NCBI RefSeq assembly: GCF_001278705.1
Contig: NZ_CP012600.1
Span: 4,249,764 to 4,313,763, forward strand
Reading direction: 5' to 3'
Origin: Bacillus gobiensis
GTDB lineage: Bacteria > Bacillota > Bacilli > Bacillales > Bacillaceae
Length of the DNA: 64,000 nucleotides
Shown here: positions 42,215-51,973 of the stretch, piece after piece
Layout: every line of letters begins with the position of its first letter
Position numbering within the stretch: the first letter of the stretch is position 1
Notes under the pieces: model-generated
Database searches by the model: none
Told to the model about the DNA's origin: nothing
What the model saw: only the letters and a program-made list of their open reading frames with translations
Made by a program: the position numbers and the translations under genes

Positions 42215-43087
42215 ATGAATGAGTCGACGGATTTAAAGACTGGTGAAAAAGGTGCCTGGATCAGTATATTTGCCTACTTGATTCTTGCGGCTGTCAAATT
42301 GATTGTCGGAATAACGTACCACTCGGAAGCGCTCCGTGCCGACGGATTAAACAATAGCACAGATATTATTGCTTCTGTTGCTATATTAATTGGGCTAAAG
42401 ATTTCCCAGTATCCTCCGGACAGTGACCATCCATACGGACATTACCGTGCTGAAACTATTTCGTCTTTAATTGCGTCATTTATTATGATGATGGTAGGTT
42501 TGGAGGTACTGATTGAAGCCGGAAAATCGATTCTTCGCCCAAAAGAAGCCTCTCCCGGAATTGTTGCTGGATGGACGGCCGGCATTAGCGCTATATTCAT
42601 GTTTGGAGTATATCTTTATATCAAAAGGTTGGCCGATCGAATTAACAGCCATGCCTTAATGGCAGCTGCAAAAGACAATTTCTCGGACGCGATTGTAAGC
42701 GTAGGAACATGTGTAGGGGTATTTTCTTCCAGGCTGCAACTTCCCTGGATCGATACTGTATTTGCGTTTATCATAGGGATCATTATTTGCAAAACAGCCT
42801 GGGATATATTCAGAGACGCGACCCATTCATTAACGGACGGATTTGACAGGAATGATCTTGAAGCATATCAACAATCGATTCAACGAATTGAAGGAGTACA
42901 TAAGCTAACGGATATTAAAGCAAGATATTTGGGAAGTACAGTGCATTTAGAAGCAAGTGTGGTCGTTAATTCTGCATTAACAACAGAGGAAAGCCACAAA
43001 ATTGCCGATGAGGTGGAAAACAAAATGAAACATGAACATGGTGTTTCACATGTTCACGTCCATATTGAACCGAGCGACATAAAATGA
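42215..43087 (+). CDS. ydbO: cation diffusion facilitator YdbO
   Basis: CDF-family divalent metal exporter of 290 residues. Six helices; the metal site of helix 2 appears as ALRADGLNNSTDI (DxxxD-like with Asn variation) and helix 5 as AAKDNFSDAIVS (DxxxD); DSDHPYGHYRAE is the histidine-containing loop signature; the C-terminal cytosolic domain ends with VSHVHVHIEP. It is most like Zn/Mn exporters. AATGGAGGTTG precedes the ATG. Confidence 0.92.
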   Translation: MNESTDLKTGEKGAWISIFAYLILAAVKLIVGITYHSEALRADGLNNSTDIIASVAILIGLKISQYPPDSDHPYGHYRAETISSLIASFIMMMVGLEVLIEAGKSILRPKEASPGIVAGWTAGISAIFMFGVYLYIKRLADRINSHALMAAAKDNFSDAIVSVGTCVGVFSSRLQLPWIDTVFAFIIGIIICKTAWDIFRDATHSLTDGFDRNDLEAYQQSIQRIEGVHKLTDIKARYLGSTVHLEASVVVNSALTTEESHKIADEVENKMKHEHGVSHVHVHIEPSDIK

Positions 43088-43101
43088 ATTCTTTCTTCGA
43101 A

Positions 43102-43422
43102 TTAGCTAAGGTGTTCAGATAAGAATCCAGTCACTTCATCTGGAGTTTTTGCATTTGCGCTGTGAAGATGGGCTGTTTTTTCGCCGTTTTTAAAAATCAA
43201 TAGGCTCGGAATTCCCATCACTTGATACTTATCAGCAAGCTCAGGCAGCTCGTCTTTGTTTAGTTCATACCATTCATTTTCTTGATAAGTATCCATAATA
43301 TCACCGATGAACATATTTAAACGAGTGCAATCAGGGCACCAATCGGCGAAAAATTTAATAATAACTTCTTTATGTGATGCAATAACTTCTTGAAACTGTT
43401 CAGTTGTGTTAATTTTTTTCAA
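43102..43422 (-). CDS. ydbP: thioredoxin-like protein YdbP
   Basis: Thioredoxin-fold protein of 106 residues with active site WCPDC (about residue 30) and the cis-proline loop MGIPSLLIFKNG. The NMFIGDIMD and AHLHSANAKTPDEVTGFLSEH stretches match B. subtilis YdbP. The start is TTG 43422, nine bases after AAGGAG; the ATGs at 43443 and 43431 overlap or abut that site. It is convergent with ydbO. Confidence 0.9.
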   Translation of the reverse strand: MKKINTTEQFQEVIASHKEVIIKFFADWCPDCTRLNMFIGDIMDTYQENEWYELNKDELPELADKYQVMGIPSLLIFKNGEKTAHLHSANAKTPDEVTGFLSEHLS

Positions 43423-43587
43423 TGCTGACATCTCCTTTTCCATGCCATTCTAATATAAATTGGTTTGAAAATACATAAAAATGAACGGTTTTTAACTGGA
43501 TTTTGAAAAGAATGAAATTAATTAGAGCAAATACCCATGAAAGTGATAATATAATAACGACGAATTGTTAGTAGGGGGAATTTGAAA

Positions 43588-44679
43588 GTGAAGACGAGAT
43601 TAGGGTTGGTTTACGGAGGTAAATCAGCAGAACATAATGTATCATTACAGACTGCTCTCGCTGTCATAAAAGCGTTAAACACCGAAAAGTTTGAAATACA
43701 CCCTATTTACATTACGGAACAAGGAGAATGGATAAGGGGGCCGCTTCTGTCTGAACCTGTTTCTAATGTAAAAATGCTGCAGCATGAACAAAATGGCGAA
43801 ACGTTTGCACCGTCCGGGTTAAATCAAGAAATGTTTCCTATCCCGCAAAGCGAAAAAAGCAAAAACGCTTCCGTAGATGTTGTTTTTCCGCTCCTTCACG
43901 GCCCAAATGGTGAAGATGGTACGCTGCAAGGAATGCTCGATTTGTTAAATGTGCCTTATGTTGGGAATGGTGTGCTTGCTTCTGCTGCCGGAATGGATAA
44001 AGTGGTCATGAAAAATCTGTTTGCGCAGGCAGGATTGGAACAAGCGAACTACGTGTCCTTTATTAAAAAAGAATGGGAAAAATCAGATATTAAGTGCTAT
44101 GAAAAAGTTGAAGCCGAGCTGGACTATCCTTGTTTTGTCAAACCGGCAAATCTCGGTTCGAGCGTCGGTATCAGCAAGTGCAGAAATAGAGCTGAATTGG
44201 TTGAAGCCTTTCAAGGTGCCTTTAAATACGATCGGAAAATCATCGTTGAAGAAGGAATTATTGGCAGAGAAATCGAATTGGGTATCCTGGGAAATGACGA
44301 GCCGATCTGTTCAGTACCTGGTGAAATCGCTCCGAAAACAGATTTTTATGATTACCGGGCAAAATATGAAGATGGAGATACGGATTTGATTATTCCTGCA
44401 GAAGTTACTGAGGAAGAGCTGCAGAAATTGAAAGAAATGGCAGTCAAGGCTTTCAAAGCAATTGACGGAGCAGGCTTAGTCAGAGCGGATTTCTTTGTAA
44501 CAAATGATGGGAAAGTGCTCATTAATGAAGTTAACACAATGCCTGGCTTTACACCGTTCAGCATGTTTCCGTTGCTTTGGAAGCATACGGGAGTCGAATA
44601 CCCCGAACTGATCGAAAGGCTTGTCGAATTAGCAATTGAGAGATATGAAGAAAAACAGCAAATCATCCACACATTTTAA
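43588..44679 (+). CDS. ddl: D-alanine--D-alanine ligase
   Basis: ATP-grasp ligase of 363 residues making D-Ala-D-Ala for peptidoglycan. [16 protein letters not shown] at the N-terminus, [18 protein letters not shown], the ATP lid [13 protein letters not shown] and the metal triad near [16 protein letters not shown]. The start is GTG 43588, nine bases after AGGGGG; the TTG at 43582 is too close. Followed by murF, so substrate and consumer of the dipeptide are coupled. Confidence 0.96.
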   Translation: MKTRLGLVYGGKSAEHNVSLQTALAVIKALNTEKFEIHPIYITEQGEWIRGPLLSEPVSNVKMLQHEQNGETFAPSGLNQEMFPIPQSEKSKNASVDVVFPLLHGPNGEDGTLQGMLDLLNVPYVGNGVLASAAGMDKVVMKNLFAQAGLEQANYVSFIKKEWEKSDIKCYEKVEAELDYPCFVKPANLGSSVGISKCRNRAELVEAFQGAFKYDRKIIVEEGIIGREIELGILGNDEPICSVPGEIAPKTDFYDYRAKYEDGDTDLIIPAEVTEEELQKLKEMAVKAFKAIDGAGLVRADFFVTNDGKVLINEVNTMPGFTPFSMFPLLWKHTGVEYPELIERLVELAIERYEEKQQIIHTF

Positions 44680-44747
44680 AATCAAAGAGGCACTGTCATA
44701 AATGGCGGTGTCTATTTTCCATAATAGAGACGAGAGGAGCCCTTTCA

Positions 44748-46121
44748 ATGATCGAACGTACAGCTAAGGAAATTGCTGACATGACAAATGGTACGTTGGG
44801 GGATACAGCTTATTATCAAAAGAAAATCACAGGGGTCACGACAGATACGAGAAAAATTGAAAAAGGCCAGCTGTTTGTTCCAATTTCAGGTGAAAATTTT
44901 AATGGGCACACATTTGCAAAGGCTGCGCTTGAAAAAGGAGCAGCCGCTGTACTGTGGAGTGCAGCTGAACCTGATCCCCCAGAGCACGGAGCAGTGATCG
45001 TAGTCAATGATACGTTAGAAGCACTGCAACAGCTAGCCTCTGCATATCGCAAATCCATTAATCCGAAAGTTGTCGGCGTAACGGGAAGCAACGGGAAAAC
45101 GACGACAAAGGATATGATTTATTCGATTTTAACCACAGAATATCGTGTTCATAAGACCCAAGGGAACTACAACAACCACATTGGTTTGCCCTTAACCATA
45201 TTAGATATGCCGGAGGAAACGGAAATCGCCATTTTAGAAATGGGAATGAGCGCAAAAGGAGAAATCGATTTTCTTACAAAGCTGGCAAAGCCGGATATCG
45301 CTGTCATAACCAATATCGGAGATTCGCATTTGCTGGATTTGGGATCGAGAGAAAATATTGCGGATGCTAAATTTGAAATTGCAAATGGACTTTCAAAGGA
45401 TGGAGTACTCATATATACTGGAGATGAACCTCTCTTGGCAGATAAAGTGAAAAATGTTGCTTTTGCTTTGAAATCCTTTGGAGAAAATAAAGACAATTCT
45501 TATCAAATCAGCGAGATAGAGCTTGGAAAAGAAGGCACATATTTTAAGTTGCGAGATATTGAACAGCCGTTTTATATTCCGGTTCTTGGCAAGCATAATG
45601 TCAGAAACGCTTTAGCCGCAATAGCAGCAGCTAACGAATTTCATGTTGATCTTTCACGAATAGCAGAAGGGTTAACAAATCTAAAAATGACTGGGATGCG
45701 GCTGGAAATGCTTCAGATGTCTGATGGTCTTTCCATCATTAATGATGCGTATAATGCGAGCCCGACATCTATGCGGGCAGCTATTGATTTATTACAAGGA
45801 ATGCAAGGATTTAGAAAAAAACACTTGGTACTGGGAGACATTCTTGAGCTGGGCAAGGATGAGAAAATGTATCATGAACAGATTGGAATGGAAATTGATT
45901 CAAGCCAAATTCAATTTGTATATACGTACGGCAAACTTGGTGAATATATTGCTAATGGAGCTAACGGGAATTTTCAAGAAGGCTGTGTAATGCATTTTGA
46001 TGATAAAAAAGCATTGGCGAGAGAGCTTCAAAACAGGACAGCTCCAGAGGATATCGTATTAATTAAAGCTTCCCGCGGCATGAAGCTGGAAGACGTCATT
46101 TCACATTTGAAAATTTCTTGA
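44748..46121 (+). CDS. murF: UDP-MurNAc-tripeptide--D-Ala-D-Ala ligase
   Basis: Mur ligase of 457 residues that adds D-Ala-D-Ala to the UDP-MurNAc-tripeptide in the cytosol. N-terminal TTDTRKIEKGQLFVPI domain, ATP loop VTGSNGKTTTKDMI (about residue 110), central domain with NYNNHIGLPLT and EMGMSAKGEI, and the C-terminal domain with DAYNASPTSMRAAI and KASRGMKLE. ATG 44748 follows GAGGAG. It lies 68 bases after ddl, with only a weak hairpin between. Confidence 0.96.
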   Translation: MIERTAKEIADMTNGTLGDTAYYQKKITGVTTDTRKIEKGQLFVPISGENFNGHTFAKAALEKGAAAVLWSAAEPDPPEHGAVIVVNDTLEALQQLASAYRKSINPKVVGVTGSNGKTTTKDMIYSILTTEYRVHKTQGNYNNHIGLPLTILDMPEETEIAILEMGMSAKGEIDFLTKLAKPDIAVITNIGDSHLLDLGSRENIADAKFEIANGLSKDGVLIYTGDEPLLADKVKNVAFALKSFGENKDNSYQISEIELGKEGTYFKLRDIEQPFYIPVLGKHNVRNALAAIAAANEFHVDLSRIAEGLTNLKMTGMRLEMLQMSDGLSIINDAYNASPTSMRAAIDLLQGMQGFRKKHLVLGDILELGKDEKMYHEQIGMEIDSSQIQFVYTYGKLGEYIANGANGNFQEGCVMHFDDKKALARELQNRTAPEDIVLIKASRGMKLEDVISHLKIS

Positions 46122-46201
46122 GAAACTGTGATAAATTTGGCGGTTTTCTTGATATGACTGTGGGCATACTTTAAGAAAAGGTTTAGAATTGAGGCGGAAC
46201 A

Positions 46202-46924
46202 ATGATAGGGTGTTTGTGCATTCACGGGTTTACCGGGGCTCCTTATGAAGTGGAGCCGCTGGCCGATTATTTTAAAAAATCGACAGACTGGGACGTCCAA
46301 ACGATCACACTTCCAGGGCATGGAGATACCCTTGCTCTAAAAGGGATTTCGTTTCAAGAATGGCTAGCTTGCGCTGAAATCGAGCTCGTCCGCATGCTGA
46401 AGCGATGTGATGAACTTTATATCATCGGTTTCTCAATGGGAGGAATGATCGCTGCTTATCTTGCAGCAAAGTATCCGGTAAAAAAACTTGTGCTTCTCAG
46501 TGCAGCCGCTCTCTATATTAATCCGAGGCAATTTATTGCAGACTTGGCTCACTTATGGAAGGATTCAGTAAGAGGCACTCTGGCTGAAAACATCATTTAC
46601 TCCAGGTACAAAAAGAAATTTTTGAAGACCCCTATTTCTTCTGCGTTTCAATTTCAAAAACTTGTGAAAGCAACAAAACCGGCCTTAAAAAGCCTTGAAT
46701 TGCCTGTGCTGATCGTCCAGGGAGAGTGTGATGCCATTGTTCCGGTTTCGAGTGCGCGTTTTTTATACAACACGATTCCTTCGTCGCATAAAGAACTGTA
46801 TTTGATTCCTGATTGCAAGCATCATGTTTGTTTGGAAGAAAACGCAGGACAATTGTTTAAGCATGTAGAAAGTTTTTTAAATAAAGAATTCCAAAACGCA
46901 CAATTTCAGCAGGCCAACTACTGA
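46202..46924 (+). CDS. alpha/beta hydrolase, carboxylesterase type
   Basis: Cytosolic hydrolase of 240 residues related to Geobacillus carboxylesterase Est30 and monoacylglycerol lipases. Oxyanion HGFTGAP near the N-terminus, nucleophile Ser in GFSMGGM (about residue 81), acid Asp in QGECDAIVP (about residue 182), and His in DCKHHVCLEE (about residue 211). The natural substrate is unknown. GAGGCGG precedes the ATG; the gene lies between murF and cshA. Confidence 0.88.
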   Translation: MIGCLCIHGFTGAPYEVEPLADYFKKSTDWDVQTITLPGHGDTLALKGISFQEWLACAEIELVRMLKRCDELYIIGFSMGGMIAAYLAAKYPVKKLVLLSAAALYINPRQFIADLAHLWKDSVRGTLAENIIYSRYKKKFLKTPISSAFQFQKLVKATKPALKSLELPVLIVQGECDAIVPVSSARFLYNTIPSSHKELYLIPDCKHHVCLEENAGQLFKHVESFLNKEFQNAQFQQANY

Positions 46925-47069
46925 CACGTCCAGAAGAACACTAGCTTTAGGTTTAATTCCAAATAAAATAAATAATAGCTGTGTGCCGTTTTTAATGGAT
47001 ATTGAAATACTTGTATCTAAATGGTAAGATAAAATGTAAAGTAATTCGGGCTTTGTATACAAACTGGAC

Positions 47070-47100
47070 CTGTCCTTCTTTATAAAAAGGGCAGTTTTTA
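47070..47100 (+). terminator. terminator before cshA
   Basis: CTGTCCTT (47070-47077) with AAGGGCAG (47087-47094), one G-T pair, then TTTTTA. Confidence 0.75.
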
Positions 47101-47150
47101 TTGATAAAACTTGATTTACTGAAACAGCTATTAGAAGGAGTATGAATAAA

Positions 47151-48626
47151 TTGACTATTACGTTTCAAGATTTTCAATTAAGTTCCGAACTCATGAAGTC
47201 AATTAACCGCATGGGTTTTGAAGAAGCAACACCGATTCAGGCAGAAACGATTCCATTGGGACTTGCAAATAAAGACGTTATTGGACAAGCGCAAACCGGT
47301 ACGGGTAAAACTGCTGCGTTTGGTATCCCCCTTGTTGAAAAAATCAACACCGAGTCTCCTAATATTCAAGCCATTATTATTGCACCAACACGTGAATTAG
47401 CCATTCAGGTTTCAGAAGAGCTATATAAAATTGGACAAGATAAGCGTGTTCGTGTATTGCCAATTTACGGCGGACAGGACATTGGCAGACAGATACGCGC
47501 TCTTAAGAAAAATCCACACGTTATTGTAGGAACGCCGGGACGCTTGCTTGACCATATTAATCGCCGCACGCTTCGTCTTCAAAATGTGAACACCGTTGTT
47601 CTTGATGAGGCTGATGAAATGCTTAATATGGGATTCATCGAAGACATTGAATCGATCCTTTCGAATGTTCCAAGTGAGCATCAAACATTGCTTTTCTCGG
47701 CAACAATGCCTGCGCCGATTAAACGAATCGGCGAGCGTTTCATGACGAATCCCGAGCATGTGAAAGTAAAAGCGAAGGAAATGACAGTAAGCAATATTCA
47801 GCAGTTTTATCTTGAAGTGCATGAAAGAAAGAAATTTGACACTCTTACACGCCTTCTCGATATCCAATCTCCTGAACTTGCGATCGTTTTCGGGCGGACA
47901 AAGCGCCGTGTTGATGAATTAACGGAAGCTTTAAATTTAAGGGGTTACACTGCTGAAGGTATCCACGGAGATTTAACGCAGGCGAAACGCATGGTTGCCC
48001 TTCGTAAATTTAAGCAAGGAGCAATTGACGTTTTGGTTGCTACGGATGTAGCAGCAAGAGGTCTTGATATCTCAGGTGTAACGCATGTTTACAACTTTGA
48101 CGTGCCTCAGGATCCTGAAAGCTATGTTCACCGCATAGGCAGAACTGGACGTGCGGGTAAAACCGGAATGGCCATGACTTTTATCACTCCGCGGGAAAAG
48201 GATATTTTACGGGCAATCGAGCAGACAACGAAACGTAAAATGGACCGCATGAAGGAGCCGACGCTTGACGAAGCGATTGAAGGGCAACAGCAAGTCACTG
48301 TAGACCGTCTTCGCCAGATTATGAGCGAAAATAATCTCAATTTTTATATGAGGTCTGCTGCTGAGCTTTTAGAGGATCACGATTCTGTTACAGTTGTTGC
48401 TGCAGCGATTAAGATGATGACGAAAGAACCTGATAGTACACCGGTTCGATTAACTGATGAAGCGCCTCTTGCCAGCAAGAGAAATAAAAGCCATCGTTCT
48501 TCCGGCCGCGGAGGCTATCGGGGAAAAGGAAAAAACAACCGATCTTCTTATGATAAAAAGCGTTCTTCAAATGATCGCAATCGCCAGTCTGGTGAGAGAC
48601 GCCAAAAAAAATCATATAATAACTAA
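47151..48626 (+). CDS. cshA: DEAD-box RNA helicase CshA
   Basis: RNA helicase of 491 residues, the main DEAD-box protein of the Bacillus degradosome-like network and cold adaptation. Q motif FEEATPIQ, Walker [13 protein letters not shown] at about residue 150, SAT at about 181, [13 protein letters not shown] in domain 2, and a basic Arg/Ser/Gly/Asn tail ([15 protein letters not shown]). Near-identical to B. subtilis CshA (YdbR). The start is TTG 47151 ([12 protein letters not shown]), ten bases after AAGGAG; ATG 47142 is too close to that site. Confidence 0.96.
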   Translation: MTITFQDFQLSSELMKSINRMGFEEATPIQAETIPLGLANKDVIGQAQTGTGKTAAFGIPLVEKINTESPNIQAIIIAPTRELAIQVSEELYKIGQDKRVRVLPIYGGQDIGRQIRALKKNPHVIVGTPGRLLDHINRRTLRLQNVNTVVLDEADEMLNMGFIEDIESILSNVPSEHQTLLFSATMPAPIKRIGERFMTNPEHVKVKAKEMTVSNIQQFYLEVHERKKFDTLTRLLDIQSPELAIVFGRTKRRVDELTEALNLRGYTAEGIHGDLTQAKRMVALRKFKQGAIDVLVATDVAARGLDISGVTHVYNFDVPQDPESYVHRIGRTGRAGKTGMAMTFITPREKDILRAIEQTTKRKMDRMKEPTLDEAIEGQQQVTVDRLRQIMSENNLNFYMRSAAELLEDHDSVTVVAAAIKMMTKEPDSTPVRLTDEAPLASKRNKSHRSSGRGGYRGKGKNNRSSYDKKRSSNDRNRQSGERRQKKSYNN

Positions 48627-48636
48627 CTCAAAAATG

Positions 48637-48666
48637 CGGACCTTTCCCAAAAAGGTTCGTTTTTTT
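48637..48666 (+). terminator. terminator after cshA
   Basis: CGGACCTT (48637-48644) with AAGGTTCG (48652-48659), then seven T. Confidence 0.85.
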
Positions 48667-48780
48667 ATCTTGAGCAAGTTTCCTTTCTTCCTGGGAACAT
48701 ATATAATGTTAGGGGAAATTTACATAATGAAACTTTTTTAAATATGGATCGTAAAACTTAAATAGATAAGGGGGATACAT

Positions 48781-49260
48781 TTGAGACAGCCACCAAAAAA
48801 TCAAATTAATTTAAGAGGTTTAAAGGTTTGGAGACTGCAGGAAATCATAAATTCTATCATTTTTCTCCTAGTTGTTATTGCGTTATTCACGCTTAGTTAT
48901 TTTTTTAACTGGCCGTACTGGATCGGAGCAATTGCAGCGGTATTATGGTTGATTGTTTCAATAGTAAGTATTTGGATTTATCCGAATGTGAAACACAAAT
49001 ATTGGAGATATGAGGTTCTTGAAAATGAAATAGACATTCAGCATGGCATTTTTGTTAATAAGCGGGTCATCGTTCCCATGGTAAAGGTTCAGCACGTTGA
49101 TACAACACAAGGTCCGCTGCTCCGAAGATTTAACCTATCTACGGTTGAGATTTCCACTGCGGCAACGAAACACCTGATACCTGCTCTGGACGCGGAGGAA
49201 GCTGACCAGCTCAGAGACTTTATTTCACGGCTGGCGAGGGTGACAGAAGATGATGTCTGA
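48781..49260 (+). CDS. ydbS: PH-domain membrane protein YdbS
   Basis: Membrane protein of 159 residues with two helices (about 25-45 and 50-70) followed by a bacterial PH-like domain (DUF304): YWRYEVLENEIDIQHGIFVNKRVIVPMVKVQHVDTTQG in pieces over residues 80-117. TTG 48781 follows AGGGGGATACAT. It overlaps ydbT, which carries the same domain in multiple copies; the pair contributes to antimicrobial tolerance in some bacilli, but mechanism is unclear. Confidence 0.88.
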   Translation: MRQPPKNQINLRGLKVWRLQEIINSIIFLLVVIALFTLSYFFNWPYWIGAIAAVLWLIVSIVSIWIYPNVKHKYWRYEVLENEIDIQHGIFVNKRVIVPMVKVQHVDTTQGPLLRRFNLSTVEISTAATKHLIPALDAEEADQLRDFISRLARVTEDDV

Positions 49261-50740
49261 ACCGAAACGAATGCATCCTGCTGCAATGATACTGAATCTC
49301 ATCTCAGGAGTTATTAATATTGTCAAGCAAATCGTTATTCCATTCGCCTTTATTTTTTTCGTAAACTCAAACGCGATGATTCAGTTTTTTGCGTTACTGG
49401 GTTTAGCTGTGTTACTTATCGTTGTCATCGTTTTTAGTGTGTTGCAGTGGCGGAAATTTACATACAGGATTGAAGAGGATGAATTGCGAATTGAGGAAGG
49501 ACTGATTCGTAAAAAAAGAAGGTATATCCCGATTGAACGCATCCAATCAGTCAATACCAGCGAAGGAATAATTCAGCAGCTATTTAAGCTCGTCAAGCTT
49601 CAAGTGGAAACAGCCGGTGGAGGGAAGGAATCGGAAGTTTCCCTTAAAGCGATTACAAAGCATGAAGCCGAGCGGATCCAAAAGGAGTTATTTGACCGAA
49701 AACAAAAAATCAGCAGTGAAGAAATTCAAACAGATGTAAATACGGGGGAGGAATTGGAATCTCCAGTTCAAAATCTGGAAAACGAAGCGGATGTCACTTA
49801 CAAGATGGGGGCGAAAGAACTATTTATCGCTGCTTCAACTTCGAGCGGGATCGGCGTCATTATTTCAGGTATTGTGGCTTTTGTGACCCAATTTGATGAG
49901 ATTCTGCCGATTGAACGGATTTATGAGCGCTTTTCGTTTTTAAATAATGCTGGTTTGGAAGTTTATGCGCTGCTTGTTTTTATCGGGCTTATTATTGCAT
50001 GGATTTTAAGTATGATCGGCGTTCTGCTAAAATACGCTAATTTCACCGTGATTCGCAAGAACAAAGAAATTATCATCAGCAAAGGATTGATTGAAAAAAA
50101 TCGGGTAACAATCCCGATGCACCGAATTCAAGCGATTAAAATTAAAGAAAACCTGATAAGGCAACCATTAAAATACGCAACAGTGATGATCGTGAGTGCC
50201 GGCGGAAGCGAGTCTGAAAAAAATACATCCACGCTGTTATTTCCCGTCATTCCGAAAAAAATGGTGAGGGAATTGCTGCAGCAGTATGTAGAGGGCTACA
50301 CATATGAAACAGATATAACTCCACTTCCTGCCCGCTCGCTTAGACGTTATTTAATCAGGTACGGTTTTTTCCCGCTCATTGCAGGCATTCTTCTGAGCAT
50401 TTTTCTTTCTCCGTGGGGGTATTTAGGCCTTCTGTTGATTCCTGTAAGCTTGCTGCTTGGTTATTTCGCATATAAGGATGCCGGGTGGAATCTAACAGGA
50501 GATAAGCTGCAAATGACCTATCGGGATATCGGAAAGACGACCGCAATTGTTTTACGGAAAAAAATGCAGATCTATGAAGTAAAACAAACGTACTTCCAAA
50601 AGAAAAATAAGCTCGCAACCATCCATACTTCCACAAAGTCCTCAGTAACGGCGGAAAGCTTTTCAATTACTGATACAGAATGGGAAGATGCTCAGGCACT
50701 GTTTCAATGGTATTCCTACGAAAAAAGAGTGAACGGCTAA
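49250..50740 (+). CDS. ydbT: PH-domain membrane protein YdbT
   Basis: Partner of YdbS, 496 residues. Pairs of helices near residues 15-60, 205-260 and 375-410 alternate with three DUF304/bPH2 domains, recognisable by YRIEEDELRIEEGLIRKKRRYIPIERIQSV, VIRKNKEIIISKGLIEKNRVTIPMHRIQAI and the last one after residue 415 (each read in parts). The start overlaps the ydbS stop. Function unknown. Convergent with ydcA across a shared terminator. Confidence 0.88.
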   Translation: MMSEPKRMHPAAMILNLISGVINIVKQIVIPFAFIFFVNSNAMIQFFALLGLAVLLIVVIVFSVLQWRKFTYRIEEDELRIEEGLIRKKRRYIPIERIQSVNTSEGIIQQLFKLVKLQVETAGGGKESEVSLKAITKHEAERIQKELFDRKQKISSEEIQTDVNTGEELESPVQNLENEADVTYKMGAKELFIAASTSSGIGVIISGIVAFVTQFDEILPIERIYERFSFLNNAGLEVYALLVFIGLIIAWILSMIGVLLKYANFTVIRKNKEIIISKGLIEKNRVTIPMHRIQAIKIKENLIRQPLKYATVMIVSAGGSESEKNTSTLLFPVIPKKMVRELLQQYVEGYTYETDITPLPARSLRRYLIRYGFFPLIAGILLSIFLSPWGYLGLLLIPVSLLLGYFAYKDAGWNLTGDKLQMTYRDIGKTTAIVLRKKMQIYEVKQTYFQKKNKLATIHTSTKSSVTAESFSITDTEWEDAQALFQWYSYEKRVNG

Positions 50741-50759
50741 AAGGGCCGTCCACTCTTTT
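50723..50759. terminator. bidirectional terminator between ydbT and ydcA
   Basis: Fifteen-base stem with one mismatch (50723-50737 with 50745-50759), A-run on one side and T-run on the other; the two convergent genes overlap within it. Confidence 0.85.
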
Positions 50760-51339
50760 TGCTTAGTACAATCGGTGATAGGGTGAACCCTCCGATTAAT
50801 CCAAAGATATGGGCCAGAATATTGGTATTCGCTCCGGCAAAGGTCATGATGAGGGAAATGACAATGATGGTGACGATCATTTGGGAGTTTGATCTGCTCA
50901 TGAGCTCTTTTCGATAAAAATAAATATAAAGATATGTGCCAAATAGACCGAAAATAGCTCCTGAAGCTCCGAGGTGATAATATTCTTCAGATCCGAGAAA
51001 ATATGTCCCTAAGTTTCCGATGATTCCTGAGCCAAGGTACAAAAAGATAAATCTTATTTTTCCGAGCATCCTTTCTAATCCGGGTGCAAATAAAATAAGC
51101 GAAATCGAGTTAAACAGCAGATGGGTAAAACCCTGATGCATGAAGATAGGTGTCACCAGTCTCCACCATTCTCCATTAGCGACTCCAAAATTATAGCCGA
51201 TCAATTGGCCAATTAACAGCTCTATAGAAGCTAATTCAAACTGAAAAACAAGCCATAGCAGGATTTGTATCGCGGTTAAAGCCGATACTATCGGATAAAG
51301 ACTGATAAAAGAACGGAAACTTTCATTTCTTACAAACAT
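50737..51339 (-). CDS. ydcA: rhomboid-family intramembrane serine protease YdcA
   Basis: Six-helix rhomboid protease of 200 residues. Catalytic Ser in LGASGAIFG (about residue 127) and His in NILAHIFGLIGG (about residue 177); the HQGFTHLLFNSIS segment holds the conserved HxxxHxxxN. Substrate unknown. ATG 51339 has AAAAGGGG upstream; the TTG six bases earlier abuts the site. It overlaps the end of ydbT by four bases. Confidence 0.9.
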   Translation of the reverse strand: MFVRNESFRSFISLYPIVSALTAIQILLWLVFQFELASIELLIGQLIGYNFGVANGEWWRLVTPIFMHQGFTHLLFNSISLILFAPGLERMLGKIRFIFLYLGSGIIGNLGTYFLGSEEYYHLGASGAIFGLFGTYLYIYFYRKELMSRSNSQMIVTIIVISLIMTFAGANTNILAHIFGLIGGFTLSPIVLSKKSGRPF

Positions 51340-51433
51340 GAACAAGCCCCTTTTAACGTCATTCTAATATTGTTATAATAACATGTTTATGAAATGTAGA
51401 GATAAATAAGTACTTGAAACAGAGGTGTACGGA

Positions 51434-51790
51434 ATGATCATCGGGATTGGCATCGACTTGATTGAGCTTCGCAGAATTAATGACCTGATTAAGCGTCAGG
51501 AAAAATTTGCTGATCGAGTGCTTGCAGAGGAAGAGTTAAATATTTATAAGAACTTGAGCAATAAAAAGAAACCGGAATATCTCGCAGGAAGGTTTGCTGC
51601 AAAGGAGGCTTTTTCTAAGGCGCTAGGTACCGGAATTGGAGCGCATTTAAGCTTTCAGGATATTGTGACGGAAACCGATGATCGCGGGAAACCGACGCTT
51701 TTTTGCCAGAAGACAAAGGATAAGAAAATCCACCTTTCTATCACTCACACGAGGGAGTATGCAGCTGCACAAGTAATAATAGAAGAATAA
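51434..51790 (+). CDS. acpS: holo-acyl carrier protein synthase
   Basis: Transfers 4'-phosphopantetheine from CoA to acyl carrier protein, 118 residues. Signature GIGIDLIEL with the Mg-binding Asp at the start and FAAKEAFSKALGTGIG with the Glu of the active site; HLSITHTREYAAAQVI at the end. ATG 51434 lies eight bases after AGAGG. Divergent from ydcA and upstream of ydcC and alr, as in B. subtilis. Confidence 0.95.
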   Translation: MIIGIGIDLIELRRINDLIKRQEKFADRVLAEEELNIYKNLSNKKKPEYLAGRFAAKEAFSKALGTGIGAHLSFQDIVTETDDRGKPTLFCQKTKDKKIHLSITHTREYAAAQVIIEE

Positions 51791-51973
51791 CAAGCTACGA
51801 AGATTTTTCAGGTTGTCAGGCTAGTCTGCATATTGCGTTCGCCCTCCTCATATATTGGAATGTGGACGAAGGGAGACAAGTTGCATTTACCTTGGCAAAG
51901 AACGCATCATGCGGCAAGCCAAGCGGGCGATTTCTTCCTTTTACAATCAATAGTGAAGAGGAGTTGGAAAAGG